A stretch of 46,792 nt of DNA from contig MIBE01000010.1 in NCBI GenBank assembly GCA_001829415.1, positions 1 to 46,792 on the forward strand. The letters run 5' to 3'. Both the position numbers and the translations under genes were made by a program. Below, one piece after another: positions 41,101 to 46,792 of the stretch (position 1 is its first letter; every line of letters begins with the position of its first letter). The notes beneath the pieces are model-generated. The model was given only the letters and a program-made list of their open reading frames with translations, made no database searches and was not told the DNA's origin. This DNA is from Spirochaetes bacterium GWF1_51_8 (lineage in GTDB: Bacteria > Spirochaetota > Brevinematia > Brevinematales > GWF1-51-8).

Positions 41101-41688
41101 TCGACGGTGCAGTTCGTCGAGCGAAGGCGGAGCGATATCGAGAGCGGCAAGTTCATCGAGGGTGTCTTGATCCAGTTGTTCGGCAGTTTCTTCTTTTTGA
41201 ACGGGTTGGGCGGGAGAGGAAGCCTTCGGTTCAGGCGCTTTTTCTTCAGGCGCGCCCCATGCTTCTTCCGACATGACATCGGACATCGAGACTTTTGCTT
41301 CCGGCGCGGACTGGGTTTCCTCCGGGTTTTGCGAGAACGCCTGAGCGAGGTCTTCGTCGGCGTCTTCCATACTCAACGCGCTGAATTCCGATAAGTCGTC
41401 CATCGCGGGCATCGCGTTGTCACGGCCCATCGGCATATCTGACAATTCGTCCAGCATCGCCGAACGGGGAGCCTCCGCTTTAGGCGGCGGCGCGGCTGAA
41501 TCCTTACCCGATGTAACGCCGTTGATCAGGTTATCGATATTATCCCAGCTTTCCGGCGTGACATCATCTTCGGATACGGACATCCCGGATTCGGCGTTTT
41601 CGATTTTATCCAGATCCAGATTTAATTGATTTGGATCGAATTTATTCTCGTTGCCTAAGTATTTGAGCAAAAAATCATATTTACCCAT
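38182..41688 (-). CDS. flcA: FlcA-like flagellar collar protein: acidic N-region, one membrane helix, periplasmic TPRs
   Basis: A 1168-residue protein. Residues 1-480 are very acidic, low-complexity, with recurring short motifs such as LDELSDM, LDELAALD, DLHALFDD, DLSAFMDK and DLSALMEP. Residues about 485-550 are a small helical domain; one membrane helix follows (596-617), then TPR-type helical repeats to the C-terminus. This layout fits the spirochaete periplasmic flagellar collar protein FlcA (Borrelia BB0326), which helps assemble the collar and stators; the assignment rests on architecture, not on alignment. The long acidic cytoplasmic part seems larger than I would expect. AGGAAAG precedes the ATG. 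No flagellar operon flanks it. Confidence 0.65.
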   Translation of the reverse strand: MGKYDFLLKYLGNENKFDPNQLNLDLDKIENAESGMSVSEDDVTPESWDNIDNLINGVTSGKDSAAPPPKAEAPRSAMLDELSDMPMGRDNAMPAMDDLSEFSALSMEDADEDLAQAFSQNPEETQSAPEAKVSMSDVMSEEAWGAPEEKAPEPKASSPAQPVQKEETAEQLDQDTLDELAALDIAPPSLDELHRRFQSGGGPQDLIQDIMDENAEQLADDGEYEIEGEDSGETQPDFNFDETSDFETSGETSEQGELESEFSDILGQLNMEDADKETATSKPVIDTGAPPLEPGGAPETGKDLSHDEAGLGDLHALFDDSHPDFPAETETGTSGAEDIQLGDFPSMEESAEPEMGGFDESAFEMPDFGAEESQDLKSSEPDLSAFMDKETPPSDDLSALMEPEMGMPEEPSMDFGETSGEMPEFPMEEPSASEPSMDLDMGMDMEGFGEAEEISEEPEAVPAQPSFTQKEYTQKPQQFSGENDIELDESKALRVRNRINMFEDTELRKKLRKIFIDKLLPRDLMEQLVAMLILEQPEQTVKYFIQDNVPEDKIHIDEELEERPEVPKSKTRRVIFAEEARKAQEFQKELQNITKYAAILFGALLVGAILIWRLVWVPGNASRSYEEGIADLKKGDYVSAEAKFTEGENKGGPDLEWYNRFAIAYLEKNEYSLAEKKFQQALVEKPLDKLTVFNYSEFYKTIYPKKFDKAVALLNSLKKKSPDEFDIIDRLGQTYIEWGDTLTEPAQQSKYYSEAAKIYQEFLDKNNKHVAAMFRQVDIAIREQDDELITYFLGRIKAADPKAIDVETLTHLAKYYNDKRMPKEAKEVLVNLIDYIDQNLPKKDEAKKPSEKDKKMFKSAAVPKEFLYSEAYYEYARHLTLNMNFIDALIAASNSIILNNKNGKAYNLRGEIYYISEGLPGNIELAKREFETATNFAPYYYKPYANLGHIFYYNNLQFPDPSKSLDKALMAYKTARFYMPKNQKDFLLQYNLAWLYYREKSFEKASLELQDLYIDEPYNPILSYALGNAYFHTGKYSLAKTQYEKAIEYYDSIALKMGYINPELQRHIEIYSQLARAYNNKGVVNLIYAYQYAGYKDKYQQDALIDFYHAKNSANKIMVVYGQSEANIKYILNPAMKGQQPAFDDDIPMRTTLQDIIDEFRANLLKGI

Positions 41689-41765
41689 TCGTCTTTCCTA
41701 TCCGGAATTAAGAGAGAGAATCGCTGTTTTATTGCATATCTATATATCGGAAGAAAACTTATATT

Positions 41766-41796
41766 ATTTATCAGTTTATAATAAAAGATGATAAAT
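41766..41796. repeat. Inverted repeat upstream of the flcA-like gene
   Basis: Perfect 8-bp arms ATTTATCA (41766-41773) and TGATAAAT (41789-41796), 15 bases apart, in the AT-rich gap between comF and the flcA-like gene. A possible operator or a weak terminator for comF. Confidence 0.4.
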
Positions 41797-41813
41797 GTCC
41801 ATCGCTAAAGCGT

Positions 41814-42530
41814 TCAGGCGCGGAAAAATGTCAGAATATCGACACTCGCCGCGCCGTTATCGAGAAGGACGGATGTGCATTCGTCCGCGGTGCTTCCGGT
41901 GGTGAAGATATCGTCGATCAGCAGGATGCGTTTCCCATGGAGAACGGTATCGAGGTTTCCCGCCGCCTCGAACTGCCCTTTTACAGCGGCCCGGCGGTCG
42001 TTCAAGCCGAGCTTGCTCTGGGCGACATCGTGTTCCCTTCGGGTGAGGATCGGAGTGAAATCCCGCCCGAGGTAATGGAGCACGAGGTGGACCTGGTTGA
42101 ATCCGCGCTTCTTCATTCCGCCTCTCGATAAAGGAACGGCGGTGACGATATCGTGGCCTGCGGTTTTCATAAAGTCCGCGAATGGTTTCTCTATCAGCAT
42201 CGCGACATCGCGGGCGGCCTCACGGTTTGCTTCGAACTTCAGGCTCAGCACAAGCTCGTGGATCACCGGATTCTTGTACGACAGCAGGGATGTATTTCCG
42301 CCGAACCTGAACGTCCTGTCCGCGCAGTCAAAGCAGAGGCCGGGCGGGGCGTCGTAGAGCCGCGTCGAGCATTTGACACATTTATTCCCGAGCGATGCGG
42401 ACGTTTCGCGGATATAGTCCGCGCAATTCGCGCAAAGTACGGAATATTCCTGCCCGGCGGGTTTCCTTCCGCACGAGATACATCGACGGGGAAAGAAGAA
42501 CGCGAGTATTCCGCCGAAAAAACTGTTCAT
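41814..42530 (-). CDS. comF: ComF family protein
   Basis: A 238-residue protein with an N-terminal zinc-ribbon (CISCGRKPAG, CANCADY, CVKCSTR, CFDCADR) and a C-terminal phosphoribosyltransferase-like domain. The latter has AVPLSRGGMKKRGFNQ and the PRPP loop LLIDDIFTTGSTADEC. ComF is needed for DNA uptake in competent bacteria, where it works with the ComFA helicase and DprA. No other competence genes are in the window. The start at 42530 overlaps the preceding thioredoxin-fold gene by 4 bases. The longer frame to 42746 overprints that gene. Confidence 0.9.
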   Translation of the reverse strand: MNSFFGGILAFFFPRRCISCGRKPAGQEYSVLCANCADYIRETSASLGNKCVKCSTRLYDAPPGLCFDCADRTFRFGGNTSLLSYKNPVIHELVLSLKFEANREAARDVAMLIEKPFADFMKTAGHDIVTAVPLSRGGMKKRGFNQVHLVLHYLGRDFTPILTRREHDVAQSKLGLNDRRAAVKGQFEAAGNLDTVLHGKRILLIDDIFTTGSTADECTSVLLDNGAASVDILTFFRA

Positions 42531-43267
42531 AACGAGGCGGTCCTGACGGCATTCGGCCAGAACTCGGCGAGGTTCTGAAAAAGGTATTCGCGCAGGAGCG
42601 AGCCTTTCCGGTGCAAGGTCTCCGCGTTTCCGGTTCTCAGTCCGATCCTCCCGACCGCCGCGCGGGTGAAGAGCCAATGCGTAAAGGCGGGTTGGGGGTA
42701 CATTTGTTCCAGCTCGCCTGCCGGAACCTCGCGTCCTTCGAGCCACCAGACTTCACGGAGAAAATTCATCGCGGCAGCTTTCATGAAGAGGTGCGGCTTC
42801 CCGGCGAAGAATCCCGGAAAACGCGCCGTGAAGACTTCTCTCAATCTGTCGAGAAACTTTTCCTCCGAGGGGACTGCGATCTGATCGAGGCCGGAAGCGG
42901 ACAACAGGTACGCGGGGTTGCCGAAAAGCGCCGCAGGGTCTTCGTAAAGGTATATCTGGATCGCCGTGCCTGCGTTATCGGACGCGGCTTGGATCATTCC
43001 CCGGAACAGAGTCTCGTCGTCGGGAACAACAGGAGTATAGAGCTTAAAATAATTCTTTAACCACTCGGGGTCGAACACGCCGGAGATAATGGGCCGATCA
43101 CCCGCGAAGAGCGCGGGAACCGAGAGGACGCCATGCGAGAGCGCAGTCAACGGCGAATCGCCGGCGTCGATAATGTTTACGGCATCGGAAAATCCGGCCT
43201 CACGAATCAGCGCGAGAAGCTCCCTGCTATGGGGACAGGTGTAATGAATATAAACGGAAAAGACCAT
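42527..43267 (-). CDS. Thioredoxin/glutaredoxin-fold protein with novel C-terminal region
   Basis: A 246-residue protein. Residues about 1-75 look like a glutaredoxin-type thioredoxin fold: FSVYIHYTCPHSRELL, with a single active Cys11 in CPHS, and a cis-Pro in LSVPALFAG. The remaining 170 residues are helical and unrecognised; a glutathione-transferase-like helical domain is possible. With CxxS, it would act as a monothiol enzyme or a binding protein. It is translationally coupled to comF (4-base overlap), so the two may be functionally linked. AAGGAGGGGG precedes the ATG. Confidence 0.7.
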   Translation of the reverse strand: MVFSVYIHYTCPHSRELLALIREAGFSDAVNIIDAGDSPLTALSHGVLSVPALFAGDRPIISGVFDPEWLKNYFKLYTPVVPDDETLFRGMIQAASDNAGTAIQIYLYEDPAALFGNPAYLLSASGLDQIAVPSEEKFLDRLREVFTARFPGFFAGKPHLFMKAAAMNFLREVWWLEGREVPAGELEQMYPQPAFTHWLFTRAAVGRIGLRTGNAETLHRKGSLLREYLFQNLAEFWPNAVRTASL

Positions 43268-43318
43268 TTTCCCCCTCCTTTTTCAGTCGGGATAGTATAA
43301 CGGATGTTTCGCGTTTTG

Positions 43319-43348
43319 CAAAGAAAAGAAGCCGGCTGATCGCCGGCC
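43319..43348 (-). terminator. Hairpin with T-rich tail upstream of the thioredoxin-fold gene
   Basis: Minus strand: GCCGGC (43348-43343), TGATC-type loop, GCCGGC (43337-43332), then TTCTTTTCTTT. It looks like an intrinsic terminator, but lies about 50 bases before the start of the comF operon. It may therefore be a leader attenuator or an insulator. Confidence 0.45.
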
Positions 43349-43468
43349 TCGGGTATATCGGGAAGGTGGTTCTGGGTCGAAAAGAATGTTTAACGGCATA
43401 ATGATAGTAAAACTTTGTTAAGAATGAATGAGTAAAAAATAAATAGTGAAGAGAATAAAAAATTCGAC

Positions 43469-43497
43469 TTGCGTAAAAAACGGTTGTCAGTTAAAAT
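43469..43497 (+). promoter_or_regulatory. Possible promoter of the cupin-phospholipase operon
   Basis: TTGCGT (43469-43474), a 17-base spacer and TAAAAT (43492-43497), 19 bases before the TTG start at 43516. Confidence 0.45.
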
Positions 43498-43515
43498 AAC
43501 ATCGAGGAGTTGAGA

Positions 43516-43989
43516 TTGGACGATTATCAGATCATCAGTTTTCGGACTATCAACGATCTAATTTCTTCAGCGAAACGTTCGCCGCGCCTGAGAAGGAATC
43601 TCAATCTGCACGAACCGGAGGATGTGATCCAGCGCTTTCTGAACGCGATGACGCCCGGCACATATGTCCGTCCGCATAGGCATATGAATCCGCCGACCGC
43701 CGAAACATTTATCGTGCTTCGCGGACGGGTCGCGGTGGTGTTTTTCGACGATTTCGGTAATATCACCGGTTATCAGGATTTAGGTGAAAAGTGTGAAGGA
43801 AAGGGGATCGATTTAAAGCCTGAGATTTGGCACTCGGTCATCTGTCTTAAGGACGCCGTACTTTTCGAAGTGAAGCAAGGGCCGTACCGGCCTGAGACCG
43901 CGAAAGAGTTCGCGGAATGGGCTCCGCCGGAGGATGACGTGAAGGTGAAAGATTACCTGCGGTATGTGATCGAAAAAATCGGGGGATAG
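43516..43989 (+). CDS. WbuC family cupin protein
   Basis: A 157-residue cupin. It matches WbuC-type proteins: LHEPEDVIQRFLNAMTPGTY, VRPHRHMNPPTAETFIVL with the metal-binding His pair, and RGRVAVVFFDDFGNI, later IDLKPEIWHSVICL with a third His. WbuC genes often occur in LPS O-antigen clusters, but the function is unknown. The frame opens at TTG 43510, but TTG 43516 is better placed behind CGAGGAG (spacing 6). The start is non-ATG either way. The phospholipase-like gene follows after 1 base. Confidence 0.85.
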   Translation: MDDYQIISFRTINDLISSAKRSPRLRRNLNLHEPEDVIQRFLNAMTPGTYVRPHRHMNPPTAETFIVLRGRVAVVFFDDFGNITGYQDLGEKCEGKGIDLKPEIWHSVICLKDAVLFEVKQGPYRPETAKEFAEWAPPEDDVKVKDYLRYVIEKIGG

Positions 43990-43990
43990 G

Positions 43991-44998
43991 ATGCCGAAGG
44001 AGATCGCGCATTGGGTTTTCGCTCGCAAGGCGCTCGACGTTCTCGATACCGATTCGCCCTTCAGGCGGGTTATAGAAAGCAATATCCATTTATACTATGC
44101 CGGGGCCGTCGCGCTCGATTCGCCGTTCTATTATACCTACGGGCGCGACTGGAAAATATATCGCGGTATCGGGACACGTCTGCACGACACCCGGGACTCG
44201 TTCTCGTACCTGCGCGGCCTTCTCGCTTACAGCCGTGAGAAACACCCCGACGCGGCTTGGCCGTTCGTGATGGGGCTGCTCGCGCATATCGTCGCGGATT
44301 CCGTTTTTCACCCGTTCGTCATCTACTTCAGCGGGGATTCCCATCGGAAGAAACCCCGTGAACGCTCCCGGATCACGTACCGTCATGCCATGCTGGAAAC
44401 TATGATGGACCTCTATTTCATGAACGACGCCGTTTTGCCGTTCGGACACAGTTACGGGGACTGTCTCCGCCGGATGGAAATTCCGATGGCGGATTTCGAA
44501 GACCTGCTCTATGTCCTTTATTCCAGCGAGGGGCAATTCCATCCCGAACGGATAAAACAGTATCTCCGGAAACACGCGCGTTTCCAGGGTATGTTCGATA
44601 AAATCTGGCCTCACTTCCTCTTCGGCCTGATCAACCTGCTGACATTGGACACGTTCAGGTATTTCCTCGCGATCTTTTATCCGCTCCGGCGCCCCGATCC
44701 GAAAAGCCTCTTTCTCTATCCGGTGGCCTACAGGAATCCGTTGACCGGGGAACGGATGGTAGCGTCAGTCCGCGATCTCTCCGACAGGGTACGCGATGGA
44801 ATCGCGGAATGGCTCAGGAAGGCCGAAAGTTTATGGGGGAGCGATTCAATCTGGGAGTTGTTCGGTGACGAGCACGGCCCGAACCTGAAAACGGGCGAGC
44901 CGGATACAAAATCCGAAGATATGCAATTTTTCAACACAGATGTCGATATTAAAAGCGTCATCTTCCAGCGTGAAGGCAGTCCGTTTTATTACGCATAA
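43991..44998 (+). CDS. Zinc-dependent phospholipase C-like protein
   Basis: A 335-residue helical protein of the zinc-dependent phospholipase C/S1-P1-like group. Visible metal-site pattern: EIAHWVFARKALDVL (His7), then LYYAGAVALDSPFYY with the Asp, GTRLHDTRDSFS (His), and LLAHIVADSVFHPFV (His, Asp, His). RHAMLETMMDLYF follows with His and Glu/Asp. No signal peptide, unlike the secreted clostridial alpha-toxin, so an intracellular role on phosphoesters is more likely. The substrate is unknown. It is coupled to the cupin gene (1-base gap). Confidence 0.82.
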   Translation: MPKEIAHWVFARKALDVLDTDSPFRRVIESNIHLYYAGAVALDSPFYYTYGRDWKIYRGIGTRLHDTRDSFSYLRGLLAYSREKHPDAAWPFVMGLLAHIVADSVFHPFVIYFSGDSHRKKPRERSRITYRHAMLETMMDLYFMNDAVLPFGHSYGDCLRRMEIPMADFEDLLYVLYSSEGQFHPERIKQYLRKHARFQGMFDKIWPHFLFGLINLLTLDTFRYFLAIFYPLRRPDPKSLFLYPVAYRNPLTGERMVASVRDLSDRVRDGIAEWLRKAESLWGSDSIWELFGDEHGPNLKTGEPDTKSEDMQFFNTDVDIKSVIFQREGSPFYYA

Positions 44999-44999
44999 T

Positions 45000-45028
45000 T
45001 TGAAATTCTAAACAAAGATGATTATATT
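45000..45028 (+). promoter_or_regulatory. Promoter of the small-paralogue operon
   Basis: TTGAAA (45000-45005), a 17-base spacer and TATATT (45023-45028), 16 bases before the start at 45044. Confidence 0.5.
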
Positions 45029-45043
45029 AGTATAGGATAAAAT

Positions 45044-45355
45044 ATGCCGATGATGGTTGAGTTTTGGAAAAAAGAACCGTTCAAGAAGATATATGTCAAC
45101 TTCAACCGGGAAACCATGAGTCTCTCAAGCTTTCTCGCACATCCCGAGGCGAAGGTGATTCTTGATTTGATGTATAAAAAAATCCAGAACGACTATACAT
45201 CGGAACTGAAGGAAACGTCTTTGAAAACGGTGGGAGAGTTTATAAAAAACCATTTTCTCAGGCTGGATAAAACGTTCGATGTCGTAGTGCAGGGGAGTGA
45301 GGGGCAGAAGACTATTCTGATGAATTTCGATAGGGATCGTCCGGACGATTACTAA
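45044..45355 (+). CDS. Small hypothetical protein, tandem paralogue 1
   Basis: A 103-residue soluble protein of unknown family. It is a paralogue of the next gene: both start with a (V/I)EFW strand and V-NFN, share AKV-MYKKIxxD and TVGEFIKxHFLxxDK, and end in a DVVxxGxxxQ strand. No membrane helix or signal. The ribosome binding site is AGGA. Confidence 0.65.
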   Translation: MPMMVEFWKKEPFKKIYVNFNRETMSLSSFLAHPEAKVILDLMYKKIQNDYTSELKETSLKTVGEFIKNHFLRLDKTFDVVVQGSEGQKTILMNFDRDRPDDY

Positions 45356-45370
45356 TGAACTGGGGGCTTT

Positions 45371-45673
45371 ATGGCGATTACGATTGAGTTTTGGAGAAGT
45401 AGAACCCTCAATACTGTATGCGTCAATTTTAACGAATGCACTTATCTGCTGAGGGACTTTCTTCTGCTGGACGACGCGAAAATTGTTGTGAAGGCGATGT
45501 ACAAAAAGATCGAACGGGACTTTCCGCTTGAACTGAATGAGACGGTTTTCGCGACGGTAGGGGAATTCATCAAGAAGCATTTTTTAGTATTCGATAAGAA
45601 TTATGATGTCGTGATCCTCGGAGAAGGCCCGCAGACATCGGTGATATTCAATATCGAGGAAAACAAGCCCTGA
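45371..45673 (+). CDS. Small hypothetical protein, tandem paralogue 2
   Basis: A 100-residue paralogue of the gene at 45044-45355, 15 bases downstream. The shared core includes MYKKIERDFPLELNET, TVGEFIKKHFL and DVVILGEGPQT. Function unknown. GGGGG precedes the ATG. An HMA-domain gene follows after 11 bases, so a three-gene operon is likely. Confidence 0.65.
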   Translation: MAITIEFWRSRTLNTVCVNFNECTYLLRDFLLLDDAKIVVKAMYKKIERDFPLELNETVFATVGEFIKKHFLVFDKNYDVVILGEGPQTSVIFNIEENKP

Positions 45674-45684
45674 AGGAGGCGAAT

Positions 45685-45882
45685 ATGAAACAGAGTGTAA
45701 AAATAAACGGTATGAATTGTATGCATTGTATCCGCGCGGTGAAGGAAGCGTTAACTGAAATCACCGGGGTCGAAAACCTCGATGTCAAGATCGGCTCGGC
45801 GGAGTTCGACGCGCCGGATTCGTTCGATATGAAAATAGTGTTCGAGGCGATCGAGGAAGCTGGATACGAACCGGTAAAATAA
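45685..45882 (+). CDS. Heavy-metal-associated (HMA) domain protein, CopZ-like
   Basis: A 65-residue single HMA domain: VKINGMNCMHCIRAVKEAL with Cys12 and Cys15 in GMxCxxC, which bind Cu(I) or a similar soft metal. The fold continues with GVENLDVKIGSAEF and AIEEAGYEPVK. Probably a cytoplasmic metallochaperone. No P-type ATPase gene is in the window. GGAGG precedes the ATG. It is convergent with the next gene, with no gap. Confidence 0.9.
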   Translation: MKQSVKINGMNCMHCIRAVKEALTEITGVENLDVKIGSAEFDAPDSFDMKIVFEAIEEAGYEPVK

Positions 45883-46212
45883 TCAGAGACTGGGGCTCGC
45901 AACGATCATCGTGAAGAACACGATCAGCAGAATCACCATCAGAATAGACATAATGATGCCGAGGATGCCCAGAACCTTACCCCTTTCCTTTTCCTTGTCG
46001 AGCCTGACTAAGCCGGTGACGCATAAGACAAGCGCGATCACTTGGGTGATGATGACGAGAAGGTTGATCGACCAGAAGCTGAATATAAAAAACGGCAGTC
46101 CCATCAGGAAGAAAGACCCGACAGTCGTGAATCCGAAAACGGACGACGACAGGATAAAACCTGTCATGATCTGCGATTGAATTTTTTTCTTGGGTATAAA
46201 GCTTTCCGGCAT
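45883..46212 (-). CDS. Small membrane protein, three to four helices
   Basis: A 109-residue hydrophobic protein: MPESFIPKKKIQSQ, then helices at about 15-40, 42-64 and 80-105. The short basic loop RLDKEKERGK between helices two and three is followed by VLGILGIIMSI, a pattern seen in DUF4190-like small membrane proteins. The start at 46212 has GGAGGGG upstream. Function unknown. Confidence 0.65.
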   Translation of the reverse strand: MPESFIPKKKIQSQIMTGFILSSSVFGFTTVGSFFLMGLPFFIFSFWSINLLVIITQVIALVLCVTGLVRLDKEKERGKVLGILGIIMSILMVILLIVFFTMIVASPSL

Positions 46213-46308
46213 GTCCCCTCCACAGAGACCATACATTCTATACTATCCTTCCCGCGATGTCAATTCTACGCTATTGTCGGGATTGAATAAAAACGTTTTC
46301 GCTTAAAA

Positions 46309-46337
46309 TTGACTTTTAGCTCCCCATATTTTACCAT
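46309..46337 (+). promoter_or_regulatory. Promoter of the aldolase gene
   Basis: TTGACT (46309-46314), a 17-base spacer and TACCAT (46332-46337), 28 bases before the start codon at 46366. Confidence 0.5.
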
Positions 46338-46365
46338 ATATCCGAATTCACTAAAGGAGCATGGT

Positions 46366-46792
46366 ATGGCGGTTAGTTATAAGGAACTGGGATTTGTGAA
46401 CACGCGGGCGATGTTCGAAAGAGCTGTATCGAGCGCTTTTGCGGTCCCGGCGTATAATTTTAATAATATGGAACAGTTACAGGCGATTGTTTCCGGGTGT
46501 CTCGACACCCAGTCCCCGGTCATCCTTCAGGTTTCCTCCGGCGCGCGTAAGTACGCGAACCAGACCCTCCTCCGCTGGATGGGGCAGGGCGCTGTCGAAA
46601 TGATGAAGGAAATGGCTAAGGAAAAGGGTTTGGGCGAAATCCCTATCTCTCTCCATCTCGACCACGGCGATACCTACGAACTCTGCGTCTCGTGTATCGA
46701 GACCGGATTTTCATCCGTGATGATCGACGGTTCCCACCTGACCTATGAAGAAAACGTAGCGATGACCAAAAAAGTAGTCGAATATGCCCATA
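46366..46792 (+). CDS. fba: Class II fructose-bisphosphate aldolase, 5' part (runs off the window)
   Basis: The first 142 residues of a class II (zinc) aldolase of glycolysis/gluconeogenesis. AVPAYNFNNMEQLQAI, VILQVSSGARKYA and SLHLDHGDTYELC (catalytic Asp99, zinc ligand His100), then GFSSVMIDGSHLTYEENV, are all family motifs. AAAGGAG precedes ATG 46366; the ATG at 46361 is out of frame. The 3' part lies beyond the window end. Confidence 0.93.
   Translation, partial: MAVSYKELGFVNTRAMFERAVSSAFAVPAYNFNNMEQLQAIVSGCLDTQSPVILQVSSGARKYANQTLLRWMGQGAVEMMKEMAKEKGLGEIPISLHLDHGDTYELCVSCIETGFSSVMIDGSHLTYEENVAMTKKVVEYAH

Noticed and set aside
42531-42746. 72-codon N-terminal extension of ComF
   Set aside because: Arg-rich, overlaps the coupled thioredoxin-fold gene; ComF starts naturally with its zinc-ribbon at 42530.
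43268-43515. tRNA or small RNA gene in the larger gaps
   Set aside because: I looked for cloverleaf patterns and conserved TTCGA-type arms in all gaps above 100 bases and found none.

Overview
The window looks like chromosomal DNA of a diderm bacterium, most probably a lipopolysaccharide-bearing member of the Spirochaetota. The support is a long acidic, membrane-anchored TPR protein that resembles the periplasmic flagellar collar protein FlcA of spirochaetes (38182-41688), together with lpxA, lpxB and lpxC (which rule out an LPS-free Borrelia/Treponema-type envelope), several lipoproteins, and a bactofilin next to an M23 peptidase. The phylum call is an inference from gene content. Most genes are moderately GC-rich. 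Three patches are visibly AT-richer: about 3660-8500, 27250-28780 and 35320-36180.

Layout. The window opens in the 3' end of a 5S rRNA gene followed by a strong intrinsic terminator. Positions 105-2688 hold a beta-barrel-like protein, a FecR-domain lipoprotein, a DUF2461 protein and a Nudix hydrolase. Positions 2719-7265 are a PadR/HAAS-controlled operon with two tandem membrane-anchored paralogues, a lipoprotein metallopeptidase and a free-standing copy of the paralogues' C-terminal domain. A hicB-hicA toxin-antitoxin pair follows (hicA starts at TTG and is only 57 aa), then a HAD hydrolase and an adenosine-deaminase-like enzyme, an SdpI-type membrane protein, a chemoreceptor, an eight-bladed PQQ-type propeller, an extended SDR and a ketopantoate-reductase-like protein.

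Positions 14821-18660 contain an unknown membrane protein, a long imperfect palindromic repeat, a lipoprotein with two CBM21-like starch/glycogen-binding modules and a helical-repeat lipoprotein. Positions 18687-23066 run as a gene train: GNAT, mraY with a large extracytoplasmic insertion, amrA, and a GH63-type glycosidase. A PilZ protein, dtd and an MBL-fold hydrolase follow. A histidine kinase plus two response regulators lie between the complete MBL gene and a frameshifted copy of its 3' end.

Positions 27666-34248 carry an NADase-type glycan-binding-like protein, tatD, M23 peptidase, bactofilin, STAS protein, lpxA, lpxB and ruvX. Then comes lpxC behind a sigma-54-type promoter, and a DUF3800 gene that looks inserted. 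A HisIE protein with a degenerate HisI half leads a short operon ending in a stand-alone RsmE-type PUA domain immediately before rsmE. The last part has flcA-like, comF with a thioredoxin-fold partner, a WbuC-type cupin, a zinc-dependent phospholipase C-like protein, two small tandem paralogues, an HMA metal-binding protein, a small membrane protein and the 5' part of a class II fructose-bisphosphate aldolase gene.

Points most worth following up: the FlgD-Ig-like insertion in MraY, the mini-RsmE PUA gene, the dead HisI domain, the sigma-54 promoter of lpxC, the duplicated MBL gene end around the two-component module, and the PadR/HAAS paralogue operon.
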